Below, piece after piece: positions 1 to 7,635 of a DNA stretch of 64,000 bases. The notes under the pieces were generated by a model that did not search any database, was not told the DNA's origin, and saw only the letters and a program-made list of their open reading frames with translations. Each line of letters opens with the position of its first letter. Positions within the stretch are counted from its first letter, which is position 1. The translations under genes and the position numbers were made by a program. Source of the DNA: Mesostigma viride (Eukaryota > Streptophyta > Mesostigmatophyceae > Mesostigmatales > Mesostigmataceae); NCBI GenBank assembly GCA_009746045.1, contig RPFO01000050.1, positions 3,157,216 through 3,221,215 on the forward strand. The letters are read 5' to 3'.

Positions 1-438
1 AACTCGCATTATTTTCAAAGAAATTCCCTCTTAGAAAAAAACAAACAAGGCAGTTTGTTGCTTGTAACGATGTGGAAAGCGTGATGGGGAAATGAACAGG
101 AGACCAGGTATGAAACTGGAGGGTCGAACGGATTTGACAACCTTTCAAGAGTAAAGCTGTGACGGGGTGCGGACCATTCAAAAAGTGCACAGAGTGAAGC
201 AGCACTGGGAGTGGTACTTGATAGGGTGGATAAAACTAACCATGAGGCTGAAACAGACGATACGTTGCTGTAACTACAGGCGGGCTGAGATACCGGCAGT
301 GACTTCTGGACAGCAACGACGTCCGAAGATGGGCCACATCGGACTCGTCAGGAAAAGCAACATTTTCCGGTCGGCTATGCTCTCTGCATTATGAAAATAA
401 TGGGAAAATATTCATAGCTGCACAAACAAGACACTCAC

Positions 439-1015
439 CGGAAAATACCCATACGAGCGGTCGTGTAGGTAGCTTGACGCAGAAGACCGGCAGACAGACC
501 CTGCAGCACGACCAGGAAGCGTGCAATGCGTCAGGAAAGCCTACTATATGACCCTTGTCTCATACCAATACGAGTGGCCAGAAACGAGCCTATTCGTCAA
601 GGAGAAGGCAGTACCTTGTACAGGGAGAAGAAACCCTCCTGCTTGATCATGCTGCCTGCGACAGAGAAGGGCGACCCGGCCGCACCGAGTTGAATCCGCA
701 CCTGCGAGCCACGCCATCGCGAAATATCCCGATCGCATGCCTATTTGTCAGGCTATCATATCTTCAAATCCCTACATTGAACGAAAATCAAGATTTCAAT
801 TTGCCGATACAAAATTTTTCCTCATTTTGCCTATTTTCGAGAAGAATTCCGAGAAGCACTGTGGCGGCACTTCCGTCGACAACCGGCGCGCGCACCTTAA
901 CCATGTCCACTGGCTGGATACAGCAAGTGGCTGCCATACCAGCAACACCGCCATTCAAGAATGGCTTGATGGCCGTGTAAACCGGGGACTTGAAGATGGA
1001 CTGGGTGTCGGCCAT
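439..1015 (-). CDS. Mitochondrial 2-oxoglutarate/malate-type carrier, 5' exons (partial)
   Basis: Three coding exons read on the minus strand. Exon 1 (1015-896) encodes 40 residues and contains NGGVAGMAATC and IQPVDMVK, the start of the first Px[DE]xx[KR] carrier signature. Exon 2 (701-615) encodes 29 residues beginning VRIQLG and ending GFFSLYK. Exon 3 (500-439, 62 bp) encodes GLSAGLLRQATYTTAR and then MGIFR. Introns are 194 bp and 114 bp, each GT-AG, both phase 0, and the reading frame joins without a break. The joined peptide follows the SLC25A11 / plant dicarboxylate-tricarboxylate carrier family, inner-membrane exchangers of oxoglutarate, malate and related acids. Only the first of three carrier repeats is present. 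A donor (GTGAGT) follows exon 3, but I could not identify exon 4 in 1-430, so the rest must lie there as a short unrecognised exon or beyond the window edge. The start was chosen at 1015 because family members begin shortly before this motif. Substrate assignment is inference from family resemblance. Confidence 0.85.
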
Positions 1016-1468
1016 GGTTGCTACGCACACGAGGGAGCAGTGGCACCCGCCGGCTGTTACGAACGGCCGTTGCAGCGTGATGCTTGATGGCTTTTGTTCC
1101 AGCGACGTTTTCGCCACGGTTGGCGTGGTGCAAGCGGGCAGCGGCGGAGCCCTCGGTGAGACGGTGACTCTGGCGAAGTGGCGATTGGAAACCGAAAACG
1201 CAGACAGCTCACGAGATGCTTGGACGACCGCCGTACGCCGCCGTGCCGGCGACTGCTTGGATAACTTGCATGCGACGCAAAGATCTCCGTCTAATTGCTG
1301 TCGTGTATCCTTTTTATTGGTTCCTACAAATTGGATTTAATGCGTCAGTGCTTTCAATGGCGGAAACTATCATAATATTGCCAGCGAGGCAGCAGATCGC
1401 TGCCAATCCGAGATATTGTCAGTCGGGTGCCACGTGATATACCAGCACGTGTGCCACGTGCGGCAGGA
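1016..1468. promoter_or_regulatory. Upstream region of the carrier gene with three CACGTG boxes
   Basis: No coding signal is visible here. Three CACGTG hexamers lie within 30 bp (1431, 1446, 1455), about 420-440 bp upstream of the carrier start codon. CACGTG is the classical G-box/E-box bound by bZIP and bHLH factors. A regulatory role is inference from clustering only. The same stretch also borders the HUH element, so it could instead belong to that element's end. Confidence 0.3.
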
Positions 1469-1492
1469 ACCGGCGCCCGTCTGGGCGCCGGT
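1469..1492. repeat. Perfect GC hairpin beside the HUH element
   Basis: ACCGGCGCCC and its exact reverse complement are separated by a four-base loop, giving a 10-bp perfect stem. It directly abuts the GTACAATT repeat at 1491. Relative to the minus-strand HUH genes it lies on the 3' side, where rolling-circle elements often keep a terminal hairpin. Whether it is the element's end is not proven. Confidence 0.5.
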
Positions 1493-1614
1493 ACAATTAT
1501 TGTTGTTGTTGTTGGTTGTTGTTGGATTGGTGGTTGCATTTGGACTGCGTTAGTACAATTATTGTTGTTGTTGTTGGTTGTTGTTGGATTGGTGGTTGCA
1601 TTTGGACTGCGTTA
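1491..1614. repeat. 62-bp tandem duplication with (TTG)n core
   Basis: Two apparently identical 62-bp copies (1491-1552 and 1553-1614) each start with GTACAATT, run through a TTG microsatellite and end with GACTGCGTTA. A second TTG run lies at 4208-4232 on the other side of the HUH genes, so TTG tracts bracket the two ORFs. Confidence 0.85.
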
Positions 1615-1676
1615 TCATCGACTGTTCGAACCATGTGTTGTATTATGTGTACACATTAGGGATGTTAGCAAAAACT

Positions 1677-1876
1677 ACCAGTCCGGCCGGCAACCTGCCG
1701 GAGGAACGCGGACGCTAGCAAACACTAAAAATTTCACAGTGGACCAGTCCGGCCGGCAACCTGCCGGAGGAACGCGGACGCTAGCAAACACTAACATTTC
1801 ACCAGTTCGGCCGAAACGTGGACGCTAGCATAAATTACAAAAAAGACCGATCCGGCCGGCTGACGGCGGCCGCTAG
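1677..1876. repeat. Decaying tandem repeat downstream of the HUH gene
   Basis: Four successive copies start at 1677, 1743, 1801 and 1846 with ACC(A/G)(G/A)T(C/T)CGGCCGG-like sequence and each carries GACGCTAGC or CCGCTAGC. Spacing shrinks from 66 to 58 to 45 bp. The first two contain an internal short hairpin (CCGGCA-ACC-TGCCGG). The last copy includes the stop codon of the 506-aa ORF, so the coding sequence ends inside the array. Confidence 0.8.
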
Positions 1877-3393
1877 CCCCACTTTGGGTCAAAGTATACT
1901 GCCATGACATGCTCCAATTCCATTTTCATCACAGTGTCACGGCTGCACAAAACAACTGCTGCATGGAACTTGCTTCTAGACATGCCTTGGGCATTTTTGG
2001 GGGCTACCCATGAGTCGTGGACAACAAAATGCCCAGACCTATGCATGTGGAGTAAAACATCAGGCTCATCCATCCCATGCAAGTGGTTGGCATCAATATA
2101 TCCGGCAACTTTAATGACAATATTGCATGGGGTCAATGCAACCACCCCCTTGTCGAATTTATGGTGTTTGGCATACAAAATGCGACCCTCTTCTAAAATC
2201 TGAGCGGTGTTGCCTACATCAAAGATCTTCTTGAAATGTCCTTCCCCTGCCTCGGCGTCTTTCATGCAATACCCTGTCAAGCCTGCATAACAGTGCATAT
2301 TGTTCTCAGCACATTTCCTTGCACGGATGGATGCCCCAGGTGGGGTCCTCATCCACCACCCCAAGGCCTCTGAAATACTGCGCCTCACGTAACAATCTCT
2401 ACATGTGTACACTGTCACTACGCCTTGGATATGCAACTTTCCTGCGGTACGCCCGCGTTCACACACGCAGAGGCCACGTTTGGCGTGCTTGTCACACCAT
2501 GCTACGAAGGGGACGATGATAGTGTCATCAACATCAGCCCCGCCAGGGGGGTTCACGGTAATGCTGACATCCATCCAGCAAAATTCATGTTCTAAGGTTA
2601 TTTTGGAGGGTTTTATTGTGGCTTTTCCATCCATGAAATCAGGGCACGTGGGCAAAACATCGGCATCATTGTCAACGCGACGCCTCTGACGTGGTCGCTG
2701 TGGCGGCGCCGCTGCAGCAGGAGCAGCACGCCGGGGCTGCCGTCGGTCAGGGTCACCCCAAGGCCCTTGGTCAGGTGCAGATTGCAGAAATATTATGCGT
2801 GAACTAACAGCATTTGAAGGACCAGCTGCACCAGCGTTAGAAGGACCAGCTGCATCAGCATTAGAAGGACCAGCTGCACCAGCGCTAGAAGGACCGGCTG
2901 CACCAGCGCTAGAAGGCGGAAAGTTTAGACGGCGACGGGCGTTTGGACGACTGTAAAATTCAAGGATTCCAGGATCGTTGGCCGCCTGCCCCGGGTGTGC
3001 TCTTGTCATGTGGCATTTTAACCCACCAATGGACAGGAATGTTCGTTTACAATACTTGCACTGCGTTGGAGGTTGGCGGTGTGCTGTCGCTGCGGGGTGC
3101 CGATCAACAGATGCCGGCGCAGTTGCCGGCGGAGATGCTGGCGGAGTTGGAAAATGAAAAACATCGTCTTCGGATGGTGGGTCTTCGGAAGGCGGCATAT
3201 GCACGGTGGGTTCGGATGGTGGGTCTTCTGAATCTATTTCGTCTTGGGATGGTGGTGAAGGCGGAAGCATATGCACATCGTCTTCTTCGTCATCATTGAT
3301 AAATGCCCGATCGGCGCTGGTTTCTGGACCCCCGTCGTCTTCATCGCCGTCATCACTAGAACAGCCAGCTTCCAGGTCGCAGAATTCACTCAT
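1873..3393 (-). CDS. Rep-like Y1 HUH endonuclease with C2H2 zinc finger (putative replitron transposase)
   Basis: 506 aa, uninterrupted. Residues 1-110 are acidic and Pro/Ser-rich, so probably disordered. Residues 112-133 form a C2H2 finger (C112, C115, H128, H133). Residues 162-195 are four or more 8-aa repeats of the AGAAGPSN type. A basic patch (RPRQRRR) sits near 233. The HUH core follows: a beta strand MDVSITVNPP near 274 in the motif I position, E312 followed by KLHIQG with H321 and Q323 (motif II, HUQ), and GYCMKD with Y375 and K378 (motif III, YxxK). E312, the HUQ pair, Y375 and K378 match the metal ligands and nicking tyrosine of CRESS-type Reps. No Walker A/B or SF1/SF3 helicase is visible in the remaining 128 residues. 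One tyrosine and no helicase separate it from Helitron RepHel and fit replitron transposases. Its start overlaps the stop of the upstream ORF (ATGA), suggesting coupled translation. It would nick and join single strands in the nucleus. The family call rests on motifs only. Confidence 0.65.
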   Translation of the reverse strand: MSEFCDLEAGCSSDDGDEDDGGPETSADRAFINDDEEDDVHMLPPSPPSQDEIDSEDPPSEPTVHMPPSEDPPSEDDVFHFPTPPASPPATAPASVDRHPAATAHRQPPTQCKYCKRTFLSIGGLKCHMTRAHPGQAANDPGILEFYSRPNARRRLNFPPSSAGAAGPSSAGAAGPSNADAAGPSNAGAAGPSNAVSSRIIFLQSAPDQGPWGDPDRRQPRRAAPAAAAPPQRPRQRRRVDNDADVLPTCPDFMDGKATIKPSKITLEHEFCWMDVSITVNPPGGADVDDTIIVPFVAWCDKHAKRGLCVCERGRTAGKLHIQGVVTVYTCRDCYVRRSISEALGWWMRTPPGASIRARKCAENNMHCYAGLTGYCMKDAEAGEGHFKKIFDVGNTAQILEEGRILYAKHHKFDKGVVALTPCNIVIKVAGYIDANHLHGMDEPDVLLHMHRSGHFVVHDSWVAPKNAQGMSRSKFHAAVVLCSRDTVMKMELEHVMAVYFDPKWG

Positions 3394-3929
3394 TGTATGT
3401 CCTCTAACGCAGCTGCCTGATCCACTGCAGCCGCCTGCGCCTCTGCCCTGGCGTCCTCTTGCGCTTTCTCTAGCTCGTCACTTGCAAAAATTAGAAGAGG
3501 AAGCGCGCTGTAAAGCTTCTCTGCCGCATGCAGCTTTTTCATTTGCTTTTCCTTCTCCAGCCTGTCGACCGTCTCGGAGTCCTTCTTGAATTTTTTTTGC
3601 AAAACAAAAAAGTTCCGCCGAACTTGAAAATCGTGGGTTTCTTTGGCAATTATCTCGCATTGTTTTTTGGCCTCGTCGCGTTCCCGTTTTGCCAGCAGAA
3701 TACGAACGTCAAGGTCTGTGACTGTCAACTCATGATTGTCGCCAAGGATTGATATGATATTCTTTACGGCACCGCCGATACTGACAAAATTGTCTATTTG
3801 CTGCTGGGTATGCTTTGCAGGTGACGTTGGAATAGGGTCACTCTGCGTAGACGCTGCCTTCTGCGGCGTGGATTGGGAGGACTGCGAGCCTCCGGCTCCT
3901 TGGCTTGTGGGATCGTCGACGGTGTCCAT
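3390..3929 (-). CDS. Coiled-coil protein encoded upstream of and overlapping the HUH gene
   Basis: 179 aa, uninterrupted. Residues 1-45 are Ser/Thr/Gln/Pro-rich and probably disordered. From about residue 70 to the C-terminus the chain is Lys/Glu/Ala-rich with heptad-like spacing (for example VRILLAKRERDEAKKQ and RLEKEKQMKKLHAAEKL), which predicts a long coiled coil; the tail is acidic and alanine-rich. I do not recognise the family. Its TGA overlaps the ATG of the HUH endonuclease by four bases, so both are probably read from one transcript, as exons or by stop-start reinitiation. An oligomerisation or DNA-bridging partner for the Rep protein is a reasonable guess and nothing more. Confidence 0.6.
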   Translation of the reverse strand: MDTVDDPTSQGAGGSQSSQSTPQKAASTQSDPIPTSPAKHTQQQIDNFVSIGGAVKNIISILGDNHELTVTDLDVRILLAKRERDEAKKQCEIIAKETHDFQVRRNFFVLQKKFKKDSETVDRLEKEKQMKKLHAAEKLYSALPLLIFASDELEKAQEDARAEAQAAAVDQAAALEDIQ

Positions 3930-4010
3930 TTTCCAGGTTATAGTACATGCCCGGTTATGGCGGCGGACTTATCCTAATCATTTCCTCCACTTCCACTGGA
4001 CAAGGCTATT

Positions 4011-4117
4011 CGGCTCCATCTGTGCGGTTTTTCGGCTCCATCTGTGCGGTTTTTCGGCTCCATCTGTGCGGTTTTCGGCTCCATCTGTGCGGTTTTCGGC
4101 TCCATCTGTGCGGTTCT
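4011..4117. repeat. Five 21-22-bp direct repeats upstream of the HUH operon (iteron-like)
   Basis: Copies at 4011-4032, 4033-4054, 4055-4075, 4076-4096 and 4097-4117 share CGGCTCCATCTGTGCGGTT and differ only in the length or last bases of the T tail. They lie 82 bp upstream of the first ORF's start codon. Rep proteins bind short direct repeats (iterons) near their nick site; that role here is inferred from position. Confidence 0.85.
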
Positions 4118-4287
4118 CGGGTGTACCTGTCCGTCCGTCCGTCAGATTCACCCATCTGACGGTCGTAAATCGGTGGGAGAGTAAATGGGTGGGAGAGACG
4201 TGCATTCTTGTTGTTGTTGTTGTTGTTGTTGTGGACTTGTGGCCCACGCCGCACATGGGCAGGGCCGCAGGGGGGTACAATTCTTAC

Positions 4288-5155
4288 CAGTGATTCGATT
4301 AAGGTTTTTGTTGCTAGTGGCGCTAGGCCACTTGTGGCGTTTTGAACTACAAAAACTTCCGTTGACTCGGCCAATGTGTGGCTTTAAGCCAATTAAAATT
4401 GGGCTTGGCACGGCCACGTGTGGCGGGCTGGCTTTCCAACCATTCATTGGAAGTAGAACGGCGGGGTCAGCGCGGCGCGGCGCCGTACTGGCTGAGTATA
4501 CAGGGCGGGTCTCTGCCTGCCGGCCGCCCGTGTAGATTAATCCTCAGTTCGACGCATTTCGGGGAAATGGCGAAAAGTTCGACGCATTTTGCCGCACTTG
4601 CTCGCTTGTGTTCGTACTTTTGCGTACTTTTTCGTACTTTTTTATATCGTTGTCGCAACGATTCGGTCCCCATTCTCGACGATGGATTCGAGGATACTCT
4701 AGTCTCTAAGACACTGCTCCGAAGACGATGATTTTGATTGGACAAGACTTTGGTTGATTCTTCTAATACAATTCTACCCAGCTCACTGCACACTGCACCG
4801 GTCTAGCTCACTACGGTAGTCACTGCTCAGTGCCCAGCCTGTCCAGCGGCCAGCGGGCCACTTGGCGCTACTAACATGCACTAAGCGGTATGCACTGTTG
4901 CACTTTTCTGAAGGGAGATTCGTGGCGGAACGCCGGCCGGAAGTTCGGCTGACACTGCCAATTGTGGCGTAACCTGTACTAGAGTGAACTTCAGGCACGG
5001 CCACTCTGTGGCGAAACGAAACTAGAAAGTAGAACAGCACGGCCAATTTGTGGCTTCTTGGGGGCCTTGTCAAATAGGGTGGCAACGCCACATTTTGCCA
5101 AAAAAAGTGCCACACCGCCACATTTGGCGGTGTATCGCCACTAATCGAAACACTG
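4288..5155. mobile_element. Non-autonomous hAT element (868 bp) with 8-bp target duplication
   Basis: Terminal inverted repeats are CAGTGATTCGATTA at the left and, inverted, CAGTGTTTCGATTA at the right (one mismatch). Both ends are flanked by the perfect 8-bp direct repeat ATTCTTAC (4280-4287 and 5156-5163). An 8-bp duplication and CAGTG ends are typical of hAT transposons. The interior has no transposase and is filled with short palindromes of the type GCCAC-NN-GTGGC. Confidence 0.85.
4327..5133. repeat. Dispersed GCCACnnGTGGC palindromes in the hAT element
   Basis: Copies or close variants lie at 4327-4338, 4413-4424, 4857-4867, 4957-4968, 5000-5012, 5042-5054 and 5112-5133; the last has 9-bp arms, ACACCGCCA and its complement. 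They cluster toward both ends of the element, where hAT transposases bind short subterminal repeats. Confidence 0.75.
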
Positions 5156-5247
5156 ATTCTTACCGCCGGTAAAAACTAAAAACCGTACTGTAAGATGCAC
5201 AGGCCTCTCCTGGCCAGGCCCATAGTAATTCTAGCATCAAGACGTGC

Positions 5248-5255
5248 TTCATGAT
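5248..5255. repeat. Left 8-bp target duplication of the split hAT element
   Basis: TTCATGAT directly precedes the terminal TAGGGTTGTACC and is repeated exactly at 54752-54759, directly after the inverted end. Confidence 0.85.
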
Positions 5256-5442
5256 TAGGGTTGTACCGAATAGTGTTCCGAATACCGAATATCCCCCGAA
5301 TACCGAACCGAACACCGAATTTGTTCAGTATACGGCGAACGGTCTGTCCGTCTGAACATATTCGGTATCGGTATCGGGAGGCAAGCTCTACTTCCGAACA
5401 TGTTTGGTATCGAAATCGGAACAACCTACTATTCGACGAATA

Positions 5443-6173
5443 TCAACTACTATATTACGATCGTGTTGCGCAAGGGAGAAACCCGAACATCCTGACACCG
5501 CCGCGGGCGCCGTACCGTACGGCCTGATCGCACCCCCACGAACGACAACTATTCCTGAAATCCTGCGGAGCCGCGAGTTACGGCCCGTAACCGCTCGCCT
5601 GAACGCCGTCACACCCTCCTAAGATCGAGTGTCAGCAGTTCTGAACGGAATCTGAATTCAGCAAAATGCGCGAGAAATGCCGGGGGGCATATACGGCTGA
5701 TTAACTTGTTACTACGGGAAGGATCTCTCTCCAAACATCCTACTTGATTTACTAAGGGTTCAGACTGAACGGGAAATCTCTAGTGTTCAGAATGAACGGG
5801 AAATGTGCAGAAATTTAAGTTCGAACCCTAGTCTGAACGGTTTTTCGGTTGAATTTTCGGTTCGGCCTACTTCCCACGCAATTTCTGTGCCAATTTTAAC
5901 GAGATGACTGAACTGAACGTGTTCAGACGGGGAGCGTTGCAAAAAACGGCTCGAAACTCTGAAAAGCAGGGGGCTCAGCCCAAAAAACGGCCGTACGTAA
6001 CCGAAATTTCGGGCTCCCGCTGGCCCCCCCGCCTCGGCGCCCTCGGCCACTGCCCCTTCGCACTGCGCACCCCGCGTGGCGCCGGCGTTCCCGAGGACGC
6101 ACCCCGCGGGTGTACGCGCCAATCGCCCGCTCAGGCGCCAAAAAGTCCGGGCCCCGCAGGGGCCCCCAACTTG
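5443..6173 (+). mobile_element. Array unit 1, family A short (731 bp)
   Basis: First unit of the array, preceded by host A. It begins TCAACTACTATATTACG and ends with the hairpin at 6149-6165 plus CCAACTTG. It contains several GTTCAG/CTGAAC motifs. ORFs in it are not conserved as proteins. Confidence 0.8.
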
Positions 6174-6904
6174 TCAACTACTATATTACGATCGTGTTGC
6201 GCAAGGGAGAAACCCGAACATCCTGACACCGCCGCGGGCGCCGTACCGTACGGCCTGATCGCACCCCCACGAACGCCTACTATTCCTGAAATCCTGCGGA
6301 GCCGCGAGTTACGGCCCGTAACCGCTCGCCTGAACGCCGTCACACCCTCCTAAGATCGAGTGTCAGCAGTTCTGAACGGAATCTGAATTCAGCAAAATGC
6401 GCGAGAAATGCCGGGGGGCATATACGGCTGATTAACTTGTTACTACGGGAAGGATCTCTATCCAAACATCCTACTTGATTTACTAAGGGTTCAGACTGAA
6501 CGGGAATTCTCTAGTGTTCAGAATGAACGGGAAATGTGCAGAAATTTAAGTTCGAACCCTATTCTGAACGGTTTTTCGGTTAAATTTTCGGTTCGGCCTA
6601 CTTCTTACGCAATTTCTGTGCCAATTTTAACGAGATGACTGAACTGAACGTGTTCAGACGGGGAGCGTTGCAAAAAACGGCTCGAAACTCTGAAAAGCAG
6701 GGGGCTCAGCCCAAAAAACGGCCGTACGTAACCGAAATTTCGGGCTCCCGCTGGCCCCCCCGCCTCGGCGCCCTCGGCCACTGCCCCTTCGCACTGCGCA
6801 CCCCGCGTGGCGCCGGCGTTCCCGAGGACGCACCCCGCGGGTGTACGCGCCAATCGCCCGCTCAGGCGCCAAAAAGTCCGGGCCCCGCAGGGGCCCCCAA
6901 CTTG
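6174..6904 (+). mobile_element. Array unit 2, family A short (731 bp)
   Basis: Same length as units 1 and 3 and nearly identical, with scattered single-base differences such as CCTACT for ACAACT near position 100 of the unit. Confidence 0.8.
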
Positions 6905-7635
6905 TCAACTACTATATTACGATCGTGTTGCGCAAGGGAGAAACCCGAACATCCTGACACCGCCGCGGGCGCCGTACCGTACGGCCTGATCGCACCCCCA
7001 CGAACGACAACTATTCCTGAAATCCTGCGGAGCCGCGAGTTACGGCCCGTAACCGCTCGCCTGAACGCCGTCACACCCTCCTAAGATCGAGTGTCAGCAG
7101 TTCTGAACGGAATCTGAATTCAGCAAAATGCGCGAGAAATGCCGGGGGGCATATACGGCTGATTAACTTGTTACTACGGGAAGGATCTCTCTCCAAACAT
7201 CCTACTTGATTTACTAAGGGTTCAGACTGAACGGGAAATCTCTAGTGTTCAGAATGAACGGGAAATGTGCAGAAATTTAAGTTCGAACCCTAGTCTGAAC
7301 GGTTTTTCGGTTGAATTTTCGGTTCGGCCTACTTCCCACGCAATTTCTGTGCCAATTTTAACGAGATGACTGAACTGAACGTGTTCAGACGGGGAGCGTT
7401 GCAAAAAACGGCTCGAAACTCTGAAAAGCAGGGGGCTCAGCCCAAAAAACGGCCGTACGTAACCGAAATTTCGGGCTCCCGCTGGCCCCCCCGCCTCGGC
7501 GCCCTCGGCCACTGCCCCTTCGCACTGCGCACCCCGCGTGGCGCCGGCGTTCCCGAGGACGCACCCCGCGGGTGTACGCGCCAATCGCCCGCTCAGGCGC
7601 CAAAAAGTCCGGGCCCCGCAGGGGCCCCCAACTTG
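6905..7635 (+). mobile_element. Array unit 3, family A short (731 bp)
   Basis: Third consecutive 731-bp copy, close to unit 1 in sequence, ending with the same hairpin and CTTG. Confidence 0.8.

Larger units (their letters stand above)
1553..4282 (-). mobile_element. Candidate replitron-like (Y1 HUH) transposon, boundaries tentative
   Basis: This is the interval bounded by direct repeats GTACAATT (1553-1560, also 1491-1498, and 4275-4282). It contains two overlapping minus-strand ORFs (coiled-coil protein, then Rep-like HUH protein), iteron-like 21-22-bp repeats upstream of the operon (4011-4117), decaying tandem repeats downstream (1677-1876) and TTG tracts near both ends. Replitrons are eukaryotic transposons that encode a single-tyrosine Rep endonuclease without helicase and have short direct repeats at or near their ends; the content here fits. 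The exact ends cannot be fixed from one copy. The interval may be shorter, or it may be a pCRESS-like plasmid insertion. Confidence 0.45.

Noticed and set aside
1-438. Further exons of the mitochondrial carrier
   Set aside because: Several AG acceptors exist but no frame gives the next conserved carrier segment, so exon 4 was not called.
5443-5470. CRESS-virus type nonanucleotide origin (TATATTAC at family A starts)
   Set aside because: CTATATTAC differs from the NANTATTAC consensus, is not in a hairpin loop, and is changed in the TTAACTACG subfamily. The match is probably coincidental.
5810-5830. tRNA or SINE B box (AGTTCGAACCC) in family A units
   Set aside because: The B-box consensus fits, but no A box at the right distance and no cloverleaf could be drawn.
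5904-6353. 149-aa frame repeated in each 731-bp unit
   Set aside because: It crosses the unit border and hairpin, is low-complexity Pro/Ala/Arg, and is broken in related units by small indels.
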